Shown one piece after another: positions 19,078 through 27,640 of a DNA stretch of 64,000 nt. A model generated the notes under the pieces. It was not told where the DNA came from and made no database searches. It worked only from the letters and a program-made list of their open reading frames with translations. Where the stretch lies: NCBI RefSeq assembly GCF_024733555.1, contig NZ_JANIOF010000001.1:2166777-2230776 (forward strand). The letters are read 5' to 3'. This DNA comes from Paenibacillus sp. SC116 (lineage in GTDB: Bacteria > Bacillota > Bacilli > Paenibacillales > Paenibacillaceae). Position numbers and translations under genes: made by a program. The first letter of the stretch is position 1. Each line of letters starts with the position of its first letter.

Positions 19078-21894
19078 CTAACTTATTCGCTTAGAATCTG
19101 TTGCCAATTGCTGTGAAATAGTAGGCCTATACTGACCTCCAACTGCTTGCGTTACAGCACTCGCAACCTCACTCACGCGTTTGTCACTATCTACATTTCC
19201 TACTACGATGCTGACATGAGTATCCCCCATACTGATACCGTAACTACTATGTGTTCCTTTATCAGTGAGTGCTTCATAGTAACTCATCGGTTGAATATCT
19301 TTTGGCAGATTGAAGGTGTCTAATGACTTAGCCAACTGTTCTCGCTTCAGATCTAGCTTGATACTATTTTTTTGAATTTCCAAAGCATCTATCTGTTGCT
19401 GGAACTCTTTATACTTATCGTGATTCGCATCATAACTTTTTTGAATCAGCTTATAATCCTGAATAGCTTTATCGATTGATTCAATGCTGGCCAACTGCTG
19501 TTGTTTGCCTAGCAGCGTCACAAGTGCCGAATTGGAAGCATGACCTTGGAGCATAGCCTTCTGCTGTTCCAGAGTATACTTCTGAGTTACTCCGTTCAGA
19601 TCCATTTTGAATTTATAATCTGCATCTGCCTTAGCTCTTTGAAGAGGATCTTCTTTCATCGCTAAATTTGTACTAGCAATATTTTCTTCTATTCCACTTA
19701 AATTAAGTTCTTCTTGTCGTAATTTTTCTTGATCAACAATATCACTATTTTTCAAATCTTTAATCGCATTCTCGCTAATTCGCTTCATATTTTTAAGAGA
19801 TTCTAACGTCATCTTATAAAATTGCTGCTGAATGTCTGCGATTTCCTTAGAATCCTCTCTTACGCCAAGAGCAAGTAGATTCAAAATTTTAGTATCTTTT
19901 TTATTTGTTTCAATTTGAAGATTTCGATTCTCTTGACGCATTTCATAACTGCTATCAGCAACAATCTGATTATTTTTATTCTTTCCTTGCTCATATTGTT
20001 CTTGTCCTTGCTGAGCAATCGCACCCATTCGCATGGAATCAATAAAACGATACGCGTCGGTATTCTGCTTTCCTTCTTTCACCATTTTGTTTAGAACCAT
20101 TTCAAACGCTATTTCTTTTTGTTTATCAGAGGAAATTAATTTTTGACTAATTTTACTATCAATGTTGCCAATAAGATTAGAATCCTCGCGGTGACCAGCA
20201 TTTAAAAATCTCAGCCTATCCATATTCAATTTATGAATATCTTTGTTCAAAGTCCTATCAATTTTCTCTTCTTCATCCAGAGCTAAGCCCTGATAGTGTG
20301 CATTATCGATTTCATCTAATTTGTTTTCTTCTACTGCAACCTGAGCTTTAAGCGTAGTCATCTGACTTTCGTAAACTCGTCTTGCGTCTGGGTCTACACT
20401 CGTGGCTGGAAGTTGTACATAATCCTTATTTAAATTCTGAATTTCGGTATTCAAGGCTGTAATCTCGTTATTAACTAGCTCTTTATCATGCTGTAGTACC
20501 TCATCTGAGAACTTACCATGTTGCTTTATTTTTCCTTCTCTATCAACAAAACCTTGCATATTCCGAATATTTTGATCATAGAAGAATTGTTTGATAGGAG
20601 TATTTAAAGCAACTTCGGCTTCTTCCATCGTTGTCATCGCCGAATGACGCGTCTTTATAATTTCTCCCTTGCCGTTAAACAAAAATGGCATTTTAATATT
20701 GGCATTAAACTCTTCTTCTGCTTTTCGTCTACGGTACTCTGCCGATTCTCGAGCTGCTGCCTGATCGAATTCTTCTACCGTCCTCGATTGGGATTTCATT
20801 CGATCCGCAATACTATTTACTTCATTCCCAATCGCATCATTATCAGCTCTTTTGGCTTTTGAAGCGAAGAAACCACTGACTTTATCAAGCCAGTTTCCAC
20901 TATTTTGGGTGTTTAACTCCATCCTGCCTAGCTCTATCGCCTTTGTAACATCATCTGCATAATTGTCTGCCTTAGTTCTACTTGCACGTTGAAGTCGCTG
21001 ATCAGTTACACTAGCCGCATATTGTGCTGTCAAAATGGCAGCTTCAATTCCTATCCCTGCTAATCCACCTTTAGGTATTTTGAAACCTTTTGGCTTCCCT
21101 TTTCGGCTAGCTCTAGACGGCGTTGGCTCATCGTCATCATCAGAGCTTTCTCTACGAGTCGATTGTCCGTTATTGTTAACGCGGCTATCCGTTGAGGTTG
21201 ATTTACGGTCAGATTTATCTTCTAAAACTGCTGGTTTACTAACTTCCCGCTTCGACTCTGCACTCTTTTCCTCTTTCGCCTTTTCTTTATCAACTCTAGC
21301 CTTTACTTTGTCGTAACCGCCTCTTGTAAGATACTCTGTCGTCGGAGCAAAGAACTTGAAATCCGAAGCTCCTCCAGCAGAAGCCACTTGTCCGACAGTA
21401 GGATTTGTAATTGGCGCATCTGGAAGCTTGATCCTGATCGTTTGCAACTCAGTTAAAGATTGCTTCGCTGTCCCTACTAAGTCGTGTAAGGACTTTAGCA
21501 CAACATCCAACTCTTGATTCCATTCTTTCATTTCATCAATGAGATCATTATCCACACTTGATTTTTCATAAGATGTAGGCGCATTAAGATTAGTGAAGTC
21601 TTGACTTACACTCTCTTTTTTGGAGACACTGCTCCATCGTTCTGTAAGGCCTAGATCATTATTACTAGGACTAATTCCTAGTGATCGAGTAATGAATTGA
21701 TCAAGCATTTGTGGGGTACCTTGATTAAACCCTACTGAAGTTTCGCCTTGAGCCATCTCTACAAACTTCTTAATGCTCTTCACATACTGTGCTACCAGCA
21801 AAGATTGCATATGTTTGGCTAGTACTTCTAACTCTTTTTCAATCTCTCTTTTGGCCGCATTTTCTATCGTTGAGTCGTCACGTTGTTGACTCAT
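19078..21894 (-). CDS. Phage tail tape measure protein (938 aa)
   Basis: ATG at 21894 follows AGGTGGTGATG. The product is long and charged. Residues about 130-260 are low-complexity Lys/Asp/Ser, then a short Gly/Ala/Ile hydrophobic stretch (GLAGIGIEAAILTAQYAAS) lies near 275-295. Residues about 300-860 are almost entirely predicted coiled coil with long Glu/Lys/Gln heptads. The last about 70 residues are more globular (GISMGDTHVSIVVGN). Length, coiled coil and position just after the frameshifted chaperone pair identify it as the tape measure. Using the usual rule of about 0.15 nm per residue, the tail would be near 140 nm (inference). No peptidase or transglycosylase motif was found inside it; those are in the hub. 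Confidence 0.8.
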   Translation of the reverse strand: MSQQRDDSTIENAAKREIEKELEVLAKHMQSLLVAQYVKSIKKFVEMAQGETSVGFNQGTPQMLDQFITRSLGISPSNNDLGLTERWSSVSKKESVSQDFTNLNAPTSYEKSSVDNDLIDEMKEWNQELDVVLKSLHDLVGTAKQSLTELQTIRIKLPDAPITNPTVGQVASAGGASDFKFFAPTTEYLTRGGYDKVKARVDKEKAKEEKSAESKREVSKPAVLEDKSDRKSTSTDSRVNNNGQSTRRESSDDDDEPTPSRASRKGKPKGFKIPKGGLAGIGIEAAILTAQYAASVTDQRLQRASRTKADNYADDVTKAIELGRMELNTQNSGNWLDKVSGFFASKAKRADNDAIGNEVNSIADRMKSQSRTVEEFDQAAARESAEYRRRKAEEEFNANIKMPFLFNGKGEIIKTRHSAMTTMEEAEVALNTPIKQFFYDQNIRNMQGFVDREGKIKQHGKFSDEVLQHDKELVNNEITALNTEIQNLNKDYVQLPATSVDPDARRVYESQMTTLKAQVAVEENKLDEIDNAHYQGLALDEEEKIDRTLNKDIHKLNMDRLRFLNAGHREDSNLIGNIDSKISQKLISSDKQKEIAFEMVLNKMVKEGKQNTDAYRFIDSMRMGAIAQQGQEQYEQGKNKNNQIVADSSYEMRQENRNLQIETNKKDTKILNLLALGVREDSKEIADIQQQFYKMTLESLKNMKRISENAIKDLKNSDIVDQEKLRQEELNLSGIEENIASTNLAMKEDPLQRAKADADYKFKMDLNGVTQKYTLEQQKAMLQGHASNSALVTLLGKQQQLASIESIDKAIQDYKLIQKSYDANHDKYKEFQQQIDALEIQKNSIKLDLKREQLAKSLDTFNLPKDIQPMSYYEALTDKGTHSSYGISMGDTHVSIVVGNVDSDKRVSEVASAVTQAVGGQYRPTISQQLATDSKRIS

Positions 21895-21910
21895 AACATC
21901 ACCACCTATA

Positions 21911-21943
21911 TAAAAATCCGTCTACTACTTAGAGTAGACGGAT
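21911..21943 (-). terminator. Rho-independent-type terminator after tail chaperone genes
   Basis: An 11-bp perfect stem (ATCCGTCTACT / AGTAGACGGAT) with a 6-base loop is followed on the minus strand by TTTTTATA. It sits in the 53-bp gap between the chaperone frame and the tape measure start. It is probably partial, lowering tape measure expression relative to the chaperones, because no promoter fits in the gap. Confidence 0.75.
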
Positions 21944-21947
21944 GTCA

Positions 21948-22717
21948 CTACATTCCACCCAAAAACCGCATTAATTCTTCAATGTCTTCTTCCGTGGCCT
22001 CTTTATATCCACCATTTGAATCCGTTGCAGGGGCTTGCTGCTTCGAGGCTGAAGCACCTTTATTTCCGCCTGAAAATGCCATCATCGGCCACTGTGCTAC
22101 TTCAATTTCAAACTGAATATATTGATTCGTTTTTTTCATCAAGTCTTCAATTTGGGGCATTGTATACTCCCAAATCTTCCATTTATCCAAATGGCAATGT
22201 TTATGTAGTGAGAAGAAGACATCTCCCCAATCGAGCGGCTTATTTGTCGTAGAATCGCGCACACCCGTGGTGCCCTCTTCCTCTTCTTCCCGCTCTACTT
22301 TTTTAGGCCATTCAATCCTACAAGAACATCAAGAATATTTCGTGCTCCTACTACATCACAGTGCAGCTCCAAATATTCTTTGGTTACATGAGGATAATCT
22401 GTAAAAGCAATCATAAGGGCGTCATAAAAATTATTAATGCGTGTCTCGTCTTCTTCAGGGCTGTCCGTCTCCATGAAGTTCAAGATGACAACTTCCATGC
22501 TAACGGTACCTAGCAATTTCATAAGCTTGCGAGCATGAAGCAGCTTGGATGGACGAACGTTATATGTCTTTCCGTCTAGCAACTGAATCTGCTTGCCTTC
22601 TTCAAGCCAAACATTCGCATTTACTTCACTGCTTTCCTGTTTGATTCGCTCTACTGCCTTGTCATTCATACTTTGAGCATGTTGTTTCTCTAGCATTTCT
22701 TTTTGAGCTGCGTCCAT
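21948..22717 (-). CDS. Tail assembly chaperone GT-type fusion made by -1 frameshifting (256 aa)
   Basis: The upstream frame (22717-22295) ends GLKK-stop at an A AAA AAG heptamer. A one-base backward slip at 22298 continues into an overlapping frame reading VEREEEEE and then RDSTTNKPLDWGD, ending at 21948. The fusion has 140 plus 116 residues. The downstream frame has only a poor internal GTG (22262) and no SD of its own, so frameshifting is the natural way to express it. This matches the gpG/gpGT arrangement of long-tailed phages, where the fusion recruits tube subunits to the tape measure. A Glu-rich hinge and a helical C-terminus fit the T domain. Confidence 0.8.
22295..22717 (-). CDS. Tail assembly chaperone, G-type short product (140 aa)
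   Basis: ATG at 22717 is preceded by AAGGGGATATGACAA. The product is a small acidic and helical protein (MDAAQKEMLEKQHAQ at the start; SMEVVILNFMETDSPEEDE in the middle) that terminates just after the slippery heptamer. It lies between the tail tube and tape measure genes, the standard position for tail assembly chaperones. It would act in the cytoplasm during tail assembly and would not be part of the finished particle. The longer frameshifted form is listed separately. Confidence 0.75.
   Translation of the reverse strand: MDAAQKEMLEKQHAQSMNDKAVERIKQESSEVNANVWLEEGKQIQLLDGKTYNVRPSKLLHARKLMKLLGTVSMEVVILNFMETDSPEEDETRINNFYDALMIAFTDYPHVTKEYLELHCDVVGARNILDVLVGLNGLKK
22298..22304 (-). promoter_or_regulatory. 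Programmed -1 frameshift slippery site (A AAA AAG)
   Basis: The codons CTA AAA AAG TAG at the end of the short chaperone form the heptamer A AAA AAG, the same type as in E. coli dnaX. The zero-frame stop follows immediately. GAGCGG (22290-22295), two bases past the site, can pair with CCGCTC (22233-22238), and a small CACC/GGTG hairpin lies between, so a stimulatory structure is possible. Confidence 0.8.
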
Positions 22718-22758
22718 TTGTCATATCCCCTTTTATCTGATTAATAGGCATGTAGAGA

Positions 22759-22787
22759 AACAATAGCAGGCTAAGCCCACTACTGTT
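22759..22787 (-). terminator. Hairpin after tail tube gene
   Basis: On the minus strand AACAGTAG pairs with CTATTGTT (one G-U pair) around an inner GGC-TTA-GCC stem, followed by TTTCTC. It lies in the gap between the tube gene and the chaperone gene. A partial terminator here would keep the abundant tube protein in excess over assembly factors. Confidence 0.5.
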
Positions 22788-22806
22788 CCCCACATATTAC
22801 AAAAAA

Positions 22807-23661
22807 TTAGATTGTTGTTGCTGTGTAGCGCTTGATTGTACCGATTTTGCCGTCAGCACGCTCTGGATCGATAATTTTCAATGAGATCGTTGAAGAAGCC
22901 GCAGAAGTACGTTCTGTATCGATAGAGAATTGACCTGTAGCTACACAGGAGAACAATTCTGTTTCCACACCTGCATACGTATTGTCCTTTTGCAAGAAAG
23001 AACCATGGTGAACTACCGTTACAGGGAACGGAACTTCATTGGACAGAATATCCAACACATCCACATCAGATGTTTCATATTGATAGTTGAATACGATATC
23101 TTTGTTCGCATGCTTCTCATTGAGAATAATGCGAGTCGTTTTCACTGCGCCTACTGTTTTCGTTTCTACCATAAACTCTTTTTCAGTTGGAGCCTTAGTA
23201 GCATCGAAGTTCACTTTTGTTAGCAGCAAATTGTTGTCTTTCAATCGTACAGAGAGATTGCCATCTCCATACAAGGAATCTCCGCGATCTACTGTCGCAG
23301 ATGCGATCTTAACTGGCGTTGTAGCAGCTGGGTCAAGATCACCAGCAGCAAGCATTTTTTGCTCATCCAATGCCCACAAGTAAGTGTTTTGGCTTGCGGA
23401 AACATTAGAACCCATCATAAGGCGCATCGCATTCAAGTCGAACTTCGCATCTGTCGCTGTGCAAGAAATGCTCTTGCTGCGAACGAGCGTATCGATTGCG
23501 AAGAGGCTGTCCCCACCAAAAATATCTTCAATTTCTACGTTAAAATCAAAACGCAAGCTTTGTAGGGTACCTAGTGTGATAACCTCAACTTCTGTACCGT
23601 CAGCATTACGCTTCTTAGCTAGAAGTTTACCTACACCTTTAATAATCATTTTCTTGGACAT
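22807..23661 (-). CDS. Major tail tube protein (284 aa)
   Basis: ATG at 23661 follows AAAGGAGAGTGG. The protein begins MSKKMIIKGVGKLLAKK. It contains IEDIFGGDSLFAIDTLVRS, TATDAKFDLNAM and a C-terminal half rich in beta strands ending ISLKIIDPERADG. Length, beta-rich content and its place as the first gene before the chaperone frameshift and the tape measure fit a tail tube (gpV-like) subunit. No sheath gene lies upstream, which points to a non-contractile tail. It is the first gene of the whole tail operon, behind a private leader of about 180 bases following the recQ terminator. The identity is inferred mainly from gene order. Confidence 0.7.
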   Translation of the reverse strand: MSKKMIIKGVGKLLAKKRNADGTEVEVITLGTLQSLRFDFNVEIEDIFGGDSLFAIDTLVRSKSISCTATDAKFDLNAMRLMMGSNVSASQNTYLWALDEQKMLAAGDLDPAATTPVKIASATVDRGDSLYGDGNLSVRLKDNNLLLTKVNFDATKAPTEKEFMVETKTVGAVKTTRIILNEKHANKDIVFNYQYETSDVDVLDILSNEVPFPVTVVHHGSFLQKDNTYAGVETELFSCVATGQFSIDTERTSAASSTISLKIIDPERADGKIGTIKRYTATTI

Positions 23662-23694
23662 GTTATGCCACTCTCCTTTGGGTTGTTCTATCTA

Positions 23695-23786
23695 TTAGGA
23701 TAGACAGATGTTGAATGATGTTATTGCAGAAGACTGTGCCATTATTTCATCTCTGCAACCCTGCTCAATTCTTTAGGATAGGCAGA
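23695..23786 (-). promoter_or_regulatory. Candidate promoter and operator of the tail operon
   Basis: On the minus strand TTGAGC (23763-23768), 16 bases, then AATAAT (23741-23746) forms a plausible sigma-A promoter. It is flanked by two near-identical direct repeats, plus-strand TTAGGATAGACAGA (23695-23708) and TTAGGATAGGCAGA (23773-23786), 78 bp apart. A weaker copy, AAGGATAGAAACA, is at 23828-23840. Repeats bracketing the only promoter region of the cluster could bind its regulator. The promoter call is by eye. Confidence 0.4.
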
Positions 23787-23841
23787 CCATTCTATGAACG
23801 TTACCTCCCGAATGAATAAATTTATAAAAGGATAGAAACAC

Positions 23842-23875
23842 AAAAAAGCCAGCCGCTTATTTCGTAGCGACTGGC
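23842..23875 (-). terminator. Rho-independent terminator of recQ
   Basis: GCCAGTCGCT pairs with AGCGGCTGGC (one mismatch) around an 8-base loop and is followed by TTTTTTGTG on the minus strand. It separates the host recQ gene from the tail operon, so the tail genes must have their own promoter. Confidence 0.85.
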
Positions 23876-23949
23876 CCTGTAGATCACATTTATATTTATG
23901 TTAGCAACGATGCTTGTAACTCTCAATGCTCTTAATACTCTTAATACTC

Positions 23950-25800
23950 TTAATACCCTTCATCCTCATACCAACCAGCAGGCTCGTCCTGTGCGGCTTC
24001 CTGCTGCTCCAAGTTGCGGAACAAATCAAGGAATGGCTGCCCGAACTTCTGTACCTTCGCCTCACCGACGCCTTTGACCTTCAGGAATGCCTCAACTGTC
24101 GTTGGTCGCTTCTCCGTCATTTCGCGAAGTGTACTGTCGTTGAAGACGATATATGGTGGCACATTCGCTTTATTGGCTATATCACGACGCAATAGACGCA
24201 GCTGTTCGAACAACGTCTCATCCACGGCAGCTTCCACCTTAGGCTTAAGCTCATTCGCTACCTTCTGGAACACCTGCTGCTTGCCTTTCAATACATCTGC
24301 CGCCGTAGGCTGCAAACGAACGACTGGATATTGGCCTTCACTTAAGCTCAAGTATCCATCAGCGATAAGTACATAGATGATATCAGAGATTGCCTTTTCT
24401 GTCAGATGGCGCATCATACCGTGGGTTGGCAGTAGATCGAAACCATTCTGCACGACTTTTTTGTTTCGAGAACCTTTCAAAACCGAGGCAACCATCGAAA
24501 CACCCCAGCGCTCTCTCATCCGATATATGCAGGAAAAGATTTTTTGCGCATCCAGCGTAATATCAACTTGCTCCCGCTCATCCTTGCAATTGCCGCACAT
24601 GCCGCAAGGCTGCTGGTCAATCTCGCCAAAGTAGCGCTGCATATACGTCACAAGACATTCCGGCGTATAGCAGAAGTCGATCATAGACTGCAGCTTCTTA
24701 TATTCATGGGCTTTGCGTTCTGGCAAGGCTTCACTTTGTTCGATAAAGAACTTTTGCGTCAAAATATCCTGCGGGTGGAACAGCAACACGCATTCGCTAG
24801 CTTCCCCATCTCGTCCCGCGCGCCCTGCTTCCTGTACATAAGCTTCCATATGCTTTGGCATGTTGTAATGCAGTACATATCTTACGTTAGACTTATCAAT
24901 CCCCATGCCAAAAGCGTTCGTTGCCACAATTACTCGAATGTCATCGTATAGAAATGCTTCTTGCATCTGCGCGCGCTCATCATCCGATAATCCGGCATGG
25001 TACCGCCCTGCTGGAATGCCAGCCTTCACCAGCATACTATGCAAGTCTTCAACATCTTTACGAGTAGAAGCATAAATAATACCGACCATATTTGTGCGCT
25101 GACGAACATAGTTCAATGCGAAGTCTTTACGATTTTCACCACGCAGCACTGTAAAGGCTAGATTATCGCGCTTGAATCCAGTTACGATCAATTCTGGATC
25201 TTGCAGCTCCAGCAATCGGATCATATCCTCAGTTACTTCTGGTGTTGCGGTTGCTGTAAACGCAGCAAGAAGTGGTCGCTCATTATAATGATGCGCGGTT
25301 AGCTCACGCACGAATGGCGCAATCGCTCGATAGCTCGTCCGGAAATCATGTCCCCAGTGCGAGACACAGTGCGCCTCATCCACAGCAATAAAGGCTATCC
25401 GAAGTCGCTTGGCACGCTCACGGAACCATTCACTTTCTAGTCTTTCTGGCGCAACATACAACAGCTTCAGTTCTCCACGTTCTGCATCATACAAGATTCG
25501 CCCTGCCTCAGATGCATCCTGAGTGCTGTTTATATAGCCCGCTTTTACTCCCAAACTGTGAAGCGCATCAACTTGGTCTTTCATCAATGAAATCAGCGGT
25601 GAAATGACTAGTGTTAATCCATGCTGAAGCAGTGCCGGCACTTGATAGCAGATCGACTTACCTCCGCCTGTTGGCATAATGCCGACCGTATCTTTTCTTT
25701 GCAGCAAATGGTTAATAATTCGAGACTGCCCTTCCCGAAAATCATCATAGCCATACACTTTTTGAAGCGTCGAACGCGCTTCGCTCATCGTCAATGTCAT
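23950..25800 (-). CDS. recQ: ATP-dependent DNA helicase RecQ
   Basis: The 616-residue protein has the complete RecQ layout. The Walker A motif MPTGGGKS is at residues 42-49, the DEAH box is in VDEAHCVSHWGHDFR near 145, and TATATP follows. Motif VI is seen in QEAGRAGRDGEA. A zinc-binding Cys set (FCYTPEC, CGMCGNC) lies near 370-400, then a winged-helix region and a C-terminal HRDC domain (about 530-595). It unwinds DNA 3' to 5' in recombination and fork repair. The C-terminal tail is short and acidic. It is monocistronic: a terminator follows it, and the pseudouridine synthase gene diverges from it. The ATG at 25800 has a weak SD (AGGGG); another ATG lies four codons later. Confidence 0.95.
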   Translation of the reverse strand: MTLTMSEARSTLQKVYGYDDFREGQSRIINHLLQRKDTVGIMPTGGGKSICYQVPALLQHGLTLVISPLISLMKDQVDALHSLGVKAGYINSTQDASEAGRILYDAERGELKLLYVAPERLESEWFRERAKRLRIAFIAVDEAHCVSHWGHDFRTSYRAIAPFVRELTAHHYNERPLLAAFTATATPEVTEDMIRLLELQDPELIVTGFKRDNLAFTVLRGENRKDFALNYVRQRTNMVGIIYASTRKDVEDLHSMLVKAGIPAGRYHAGLSDDERAQMQEAFLYDDIRVIVATNAFGMGIDKSNVRYVLHYNMPKHMEAYVQEAGRAGRDGEASECVLLFHPQDILTQKFFIEQSEALPERKAHEYKKLQSMIDFCYTPECLVTYMQRYFGEIDQQPCGMCGNCKDEREQVDITLDAQKIFSCIYRMRERWGVSMVASVLKGSRNKKVVQNGFDLLPTHGMMRHLTEKAISDIIYVLIADGYLSLSEGQYPVVRLQPTAADVLKGKQQVFQKVANELKPKVEAAVDETLFEQLRLLRRDIANKANVPPYIVFNDSTLREMTEKRPTTVEAFLKVKGVGEAKVQKFGQPFLDLFRNLEQQEAAQDEPAGWYEDEGY

Positions 25801-26051
25801 GCGATCAGATGCCCCTAACGTAAATTGATAAATGACTCAGCTGCAAGGTCTATTCGAAATTACCTTGTGTTTCAATCCGTCCATGTGCGGAAACGCCTTA
25901 TGAGTAATTATAGCATGACTGTTTCCCTCGTGCTTTCGATAGCGTGAGATAGCTCTTTTTGTTATGATGGAAGTATTCAATCCGTAATGATGAACGGAAT
26001 TCATGATCGGCTTGCAACTTCGCTGCATGAAGGAACAGAAAGAGGTCAACG

Positions 26052-27125
26052 ATGAAGAAAAGAAACAGCTCCGCGTCACCTGCTGGAAAGCCAACTCAAC
26101 AAAGAGGCGGTGGCTCCAATAGAAATAATTCCAATAGAAACAATAGCAAAAATAGAAGTCATGGTCTGGAACATGCAACATCTAGACCAGCAAAGCATAC
26201 AGCTGCGAAGACATCACACAACGCGCCAATAAAAGCGCCTGCAAAGCCACAAGCTAAATCCTATACGGTTGAACAATCATCTGAGCTACTAAGCTTCTTG
26301 ATTGCACATGTAAACATGGGACGCAACGCGGTTAAATCCGTACTAGCACGTGGACAAGTATCCGTAAATAACAAAGCGACAACCGTATATAACTTTCAAC
26401 TAGAGCCGGGTGACATCGTCACAGTAAGCAAAGAAAAGACGACCGATGCACCTGCATTCTTAGGCTTGAGAATTATCCATGAAGATGATCATGTAATCGT
26501 CATTAACAAAGATGCAGGCTTGCTTTCCGTAGCTTCTCCACAAGAAAAAGAACTGACGGCTTACCGCCAGCTTACGGCACATGTGCGCCAATCGCATCCA
26601 GCCAACCGCATTTTCGTCGTCCATCGTCTTGATCGCGATACATCTGGTGTCATGATGTTCGCAAAGAGTGAGCATGTCCAACAGACGTTGCAAAATGCGT
26701 GGAAGGAAAATGTACAAGAACGTATTTATGTAGCCCTTGTAGAAGGCACGGTCAATAAGCCAGAAGGTACAATCTCCTCATGGCTAAAAGAAAGCAAAAC
26801 GCTGAAAATGTACTCCAGTCCATACCCAAATGACGGCCAACATGCAGTTACACACTACAAAGTGCTGCAGTCCAACCGCCAGTATTCCTTGCTAGAAGTA
26901 CAGCTTGAAACAGGCCGCAAAAACCAAATCCGCGCACATATGGAAGACATCGGACACCCGATTGTAGGCGATAAAAAATATGGCGCGAAAGTGCGAACAA
27001 TTGGCCGTCTCGGCTTGCATGCTCGCGTTCTGTCCTTTACGCATCCGACAACAGGTAAAGTGCTGCGCTTCGAAACGGACATTCCAAAGAAGTTCACGAA
27101 CCTATTCGCACCCGTGAATTCCTAA
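26052..27125 (+). CDS. RluD-type pseudouridine synthase with long basic N-terminus
   Basis: ATG at 26052 follows AAAGAGGTC. Residues 1-70 are low complexity (Asn, Arg, Lys, Pro), including alternating NRNNSNRN. An S4 RNA-binding domain spans about 75-128 (SFLIAHVNMGRNAVKSVLARG). The RluA/RluD catalytic domain spans about 140-350, with HRLDRDTSG at 191-199 and catalytic Asp194, then GRKNQIRAHM and GHPIVGDKKYG. It isomerises uridines in RNA, probably rRNA; the exact site cannot be read. The basic extension is unusual and may aid RNA binding. The gene diverges from recQ and ends before a hairpin terminator. Confidence 0.9.
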   Translation: MKKRNSSASPAGKPTQQRGGGSNRNNSNRNNSKNRSHGLEHATSRPAKHTAAKTSHNAPIKAPAKPQAKSYTVEQSSELLSFLIAHVNMGRNAVKSVLARGQVSVNNKATTVYNFQLEPGDIVTVSKEKTTDAPAFLGLRIIHEDDHVIVINKDAGLLSVASPQEKELTAYRQLTAHVRQSHPANRIFVVHRLDRDTSGVMMFAKSEHVQQTLQNAWKENVQERIYVALVEGTVNKPEGTISSWLKESKTLKMYSSPYPNDGQHAVTHYKVLQSNRQYSLLEVQLETGRKNQIRAHMEDIGHPIVGDKKYGAKVRTIGRLGLHARVLSFTHPTTGKVLRFETDIPKKFTNLFAPVNS

Positions 27126-27144
27126 TCCTAACGGTTAATACACG

Positions 27145-27176
27145 AAAAAGGGACAGTCATTATGACTTGTCCCTTT
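27145..27176. terminator. Bidirectional terminator between rluD-like gene and GIY-YIG gene
   Basis: AAAGGGACA pairs with TGTCCCTTT, with a further GTCAT/ATGAC inner stem. On the minus strand it is followed by TTTTTCG, suiting the GIY-YIG gene; on the plus strand it also ends the pseudouridine synthase message. Confidence 0.7.
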
Positions 27177-27245
27177 CAAACAATCCTTGCTGTAAACTTC
27201 GGCCTTTATGGGAAGTATGGATCGCCCCCACCTATCACCTAGTAT

Positions 27246-27590
27246 TTATTTGTTATACCCTGCTTCACCAAATGGCTGCAGCTCATTCAGCCACTTCTCT
27301 TCTAACTTTTTCAATTCTTCTTTCTCATCAAAGTAACCATGCTCTTTCTTCTTCAACATTTCCAGCGTTTCAATTTCAAATGCTGCTTCTCCATACGTAG
27401 TCCACTCTGCTTGCAGTACTTTATTCATATGTCCGCCCATATTAAGTTGAAATTTCTTTCCTTCAATGGTTCTCAAATTCGACGTGCTTACAACAAGCCT
27501 TTTATTATTTACCGTATTGCGGATTTGATAAACGCCCGCTTCCGTCTTCATTTCTTTATATGCGGCTTTTAATTCTTCTCTGCGATTCAT
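27246..27590 (-). CDS. GIY-YIG family protein with degenerate motif (114 aa)
   Basis: The frame is longer, but the ATG at 27590 (MNRREELKAAYKEM) has AAAGGAG nine bases upstream and is the likely start. The domain opens with AGVYQIRNTVNNKRLVV: the GIY part is GVY, while the YIG triad is replaced by LVV, so nuclease activity is doubtful. The rest is helical (EAAFEIETLEMLKKKEHGYF, EEKWLNELQPFG). It follows the DUF2087 regulator gene by about 50 bases on the same strand, so the two are probably one operon. The function is unknown; the family name describes only the fold. Confidence 0.7.
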   Translation of the reverse strand: MNRREELKAAYKEMKTEAGVYQIRNTVNNKRLVVSTSNLRTIEGKKFQLNMGGHMNKVLQAEWTTYGEAAFEIETLEMLKKKEHGYFDEKEELKKLEEKWLNELQPFGEAGYNK

Positions 27591-27640
27591 TTCTATTTGC
27601 TCCTTTCTACTAACAAACCTTCTATCTCGTATACTTGCTC

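Noticed and set aside
21948..22717. Chaperone frame break as a sequencing error or pseudogene
   Set aside because: The exact A AAA AAG heptamer at the stop and the conserved gene position fit programmed frameshifting better.
1..23661. Contractile (R-type) tail or contractile injection system
   Set aside because: No sheath gene is next to the tube gene and no AAA+ ATPase or spike protein is visible in the window.
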